DNA of 5,808 nt from the NCBI GenBank assembly GCA_020059765.1, contig JAGVBM010000178.1, forward strand, positions 1-5,808, read 5' to 3'. The notes under the pieces were generated by a model. It ran no database searches. It was not told the origin of the DNA and saw only the letters and a program-made list of their open reading frames with translations. Origin of the DNA: Bacillota bacterium. Lineage in GTDB: Bacteria > Bacillota > Bacilli > Tumebacillales > Effusibacillaceae. A program made the translations under genes and the position numbers. Below are positions 5,347 through 5,808 of this stretch, piece by piece. Position 1 is the stretch's first letter. Every line of letters begins with the position of its first letter.

Positions 5347-5808
5347 ATGCCATTTGGCGCGCACGAAACCATGGAAGTACATGAAGTCCTGAATGAGAAA
5401 AAAATGATGATTGAGCATTTCTCCATGTATGAACAGCAATCGCAGGATCCCACCTTGCGCGACATGCTGCATCGGCATATCCAATCGGCGATTCAAGGAT
5501 ATAACCAACTGGTGAATTATACCCATGATTATCAACCGGCCCAGGCGAAAACCATTCCGATGCACACCGGGCATGCCTATGACATTCAGTACGGGCTGCG
5601 CAATCCGGCGCCAGTCTCTCCGCAAATGGGCAATCCGGCCATGAATGATCCGACAATTGCCGGCGCGGTGCTGATCGCACATAAAAATTCGGCCCGCAAC
5701 CAAATGACGTCGGCTTTGGAAGCGGCTGACCCGAATGTTCGCCAGATGTTGATCAACGGATCGGTGATGTGCGCCCAGGAAGCATATGAAATATTTAATT
5801 ACATGAAC
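5347..5808 (+). CDS. CotF-like spore coat protein, 3' end cut by the window
   Basis: This frame is open from ATG 5347 to the last base (154 codons) with no stop. AAAGGAG at 5331-5337 lies nine bases before the ATG. The N-terminus has the GAHETMEVHEVL opening typical of CotF-type coat proteins. The C-terminal part, about 100-154 (DPTIAGAVLIAHKNSARNQM onward, then NVRQMLINGSVMCAQEAYEIFNYMN), matches the Coat_F pattern of a lysine-bearing helix, an LR-type turn and a closing helix ending just before the family's usual GWY-like tail. Predicted helices at about 9-29, 35-58, 103-126 and 129-153 fit a ferritin-like four-helix bundle, split by a Pro/Gly/His-rich linker (62-98). CotF-type proteins are usually about 160-180 residues, so probably only a short C-terminus is missing. 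It would be a structural part of the spore coat made in the mother cell. Confidence 0.85.
   Translation, partial: MPFGAHETMEVHEVLNEKKMMIEHFSMYEQQSQDPTLRDMLHRHIQSAIQGYNQLVNYTHDYQPAQAKTIPMHTGHAYDIQYGLRNPAPVSPQMGNPAMNDPTIAGAVLIAHKNSARNQMTSALEAADPNVRQMLINGSVMCAQEAYEIFNYMN

Noticed and set aside
5234..5680. 148-codon minus-strand open frame opposite the coat gene
   Set aside because: The + strand frame has a good ribosome site and CotF-type motifs; the antisense product is Arg/His/Pro-rich with no recognised family.

Overview
The window looks like chromosomal DNA of an endospore-forming member of the Bacilli (Firmicutes). The signs are strong purine-rich ribosome binding sites (AGGAGG, AAAGGAG) before nearly every gene, frequent GTG starts, a CotF-type spore coat protein at the right edge, and a short-Q-loop cytochrome bd resembling the Geobacillus/Bacillus CbdA/YthA type. 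Base composition is moderate, roughly half G+C by eye, and fairly even. A lineage such as Alicyclobacillaceae or a relative is possible, but the window alone cannot fix the genus. All genes I can support are on the + strand. I see no RNA gene, mobile element, CRISPR array or integrase.

Layout: (1) 1-648 is the 3' part of lgt, the prolipoprotein diacylglyceryl transferase, closed by a strong intrinsic terminator at 654-690. (2) 691-862 is an A+T-rich control region with two palindromic elements and two candidate promoters. (3) 863-3223 is a cydA-cydB operon for both large subunits of a cytochrome bd-type quinol oxidase. The usual heme ligands and quinol-site Lys/Glu are present. No cydC/cydD assembly genes or cydS small subunit follow. 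(4) 3225-3290 is a compact junction in which an imperfect hairpin and T-rich tail run into a candidate extended -10 promoter. (5) 3328-5256 is a probable four-gene unit: a classical short-chain dehydrogenase/reductase, two consecutive VOC (glyoxalase/bleomycin-resistance fold) proteins that lack three of the four usual metal ligands, and a 63-residue protein of unknown family. All four appear to start with GTG. (6) 5347-5808 is a CotF-like spore coat gene cut by the window end.

Functionally, lgt belongs to envelope lipoprotein maturation, cydAB to respiration with high oxygen affinity, and cotF to the spore coat. The SDR-VOC-VOC-small ORF unit has no assigned substrate. Close spacing suggests co-expression, and a role in handling a carbonyl or small electrophilic metabolite is only a guess. 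Nothing here amounts to an obvious new defence or mobile system. The items most worth a second look are the perfect 8-bp dyad overlapping a candidate cydA promoter, the metal-ligand-poor tandem VOC pair, and the unrecognised 63-residue protein.
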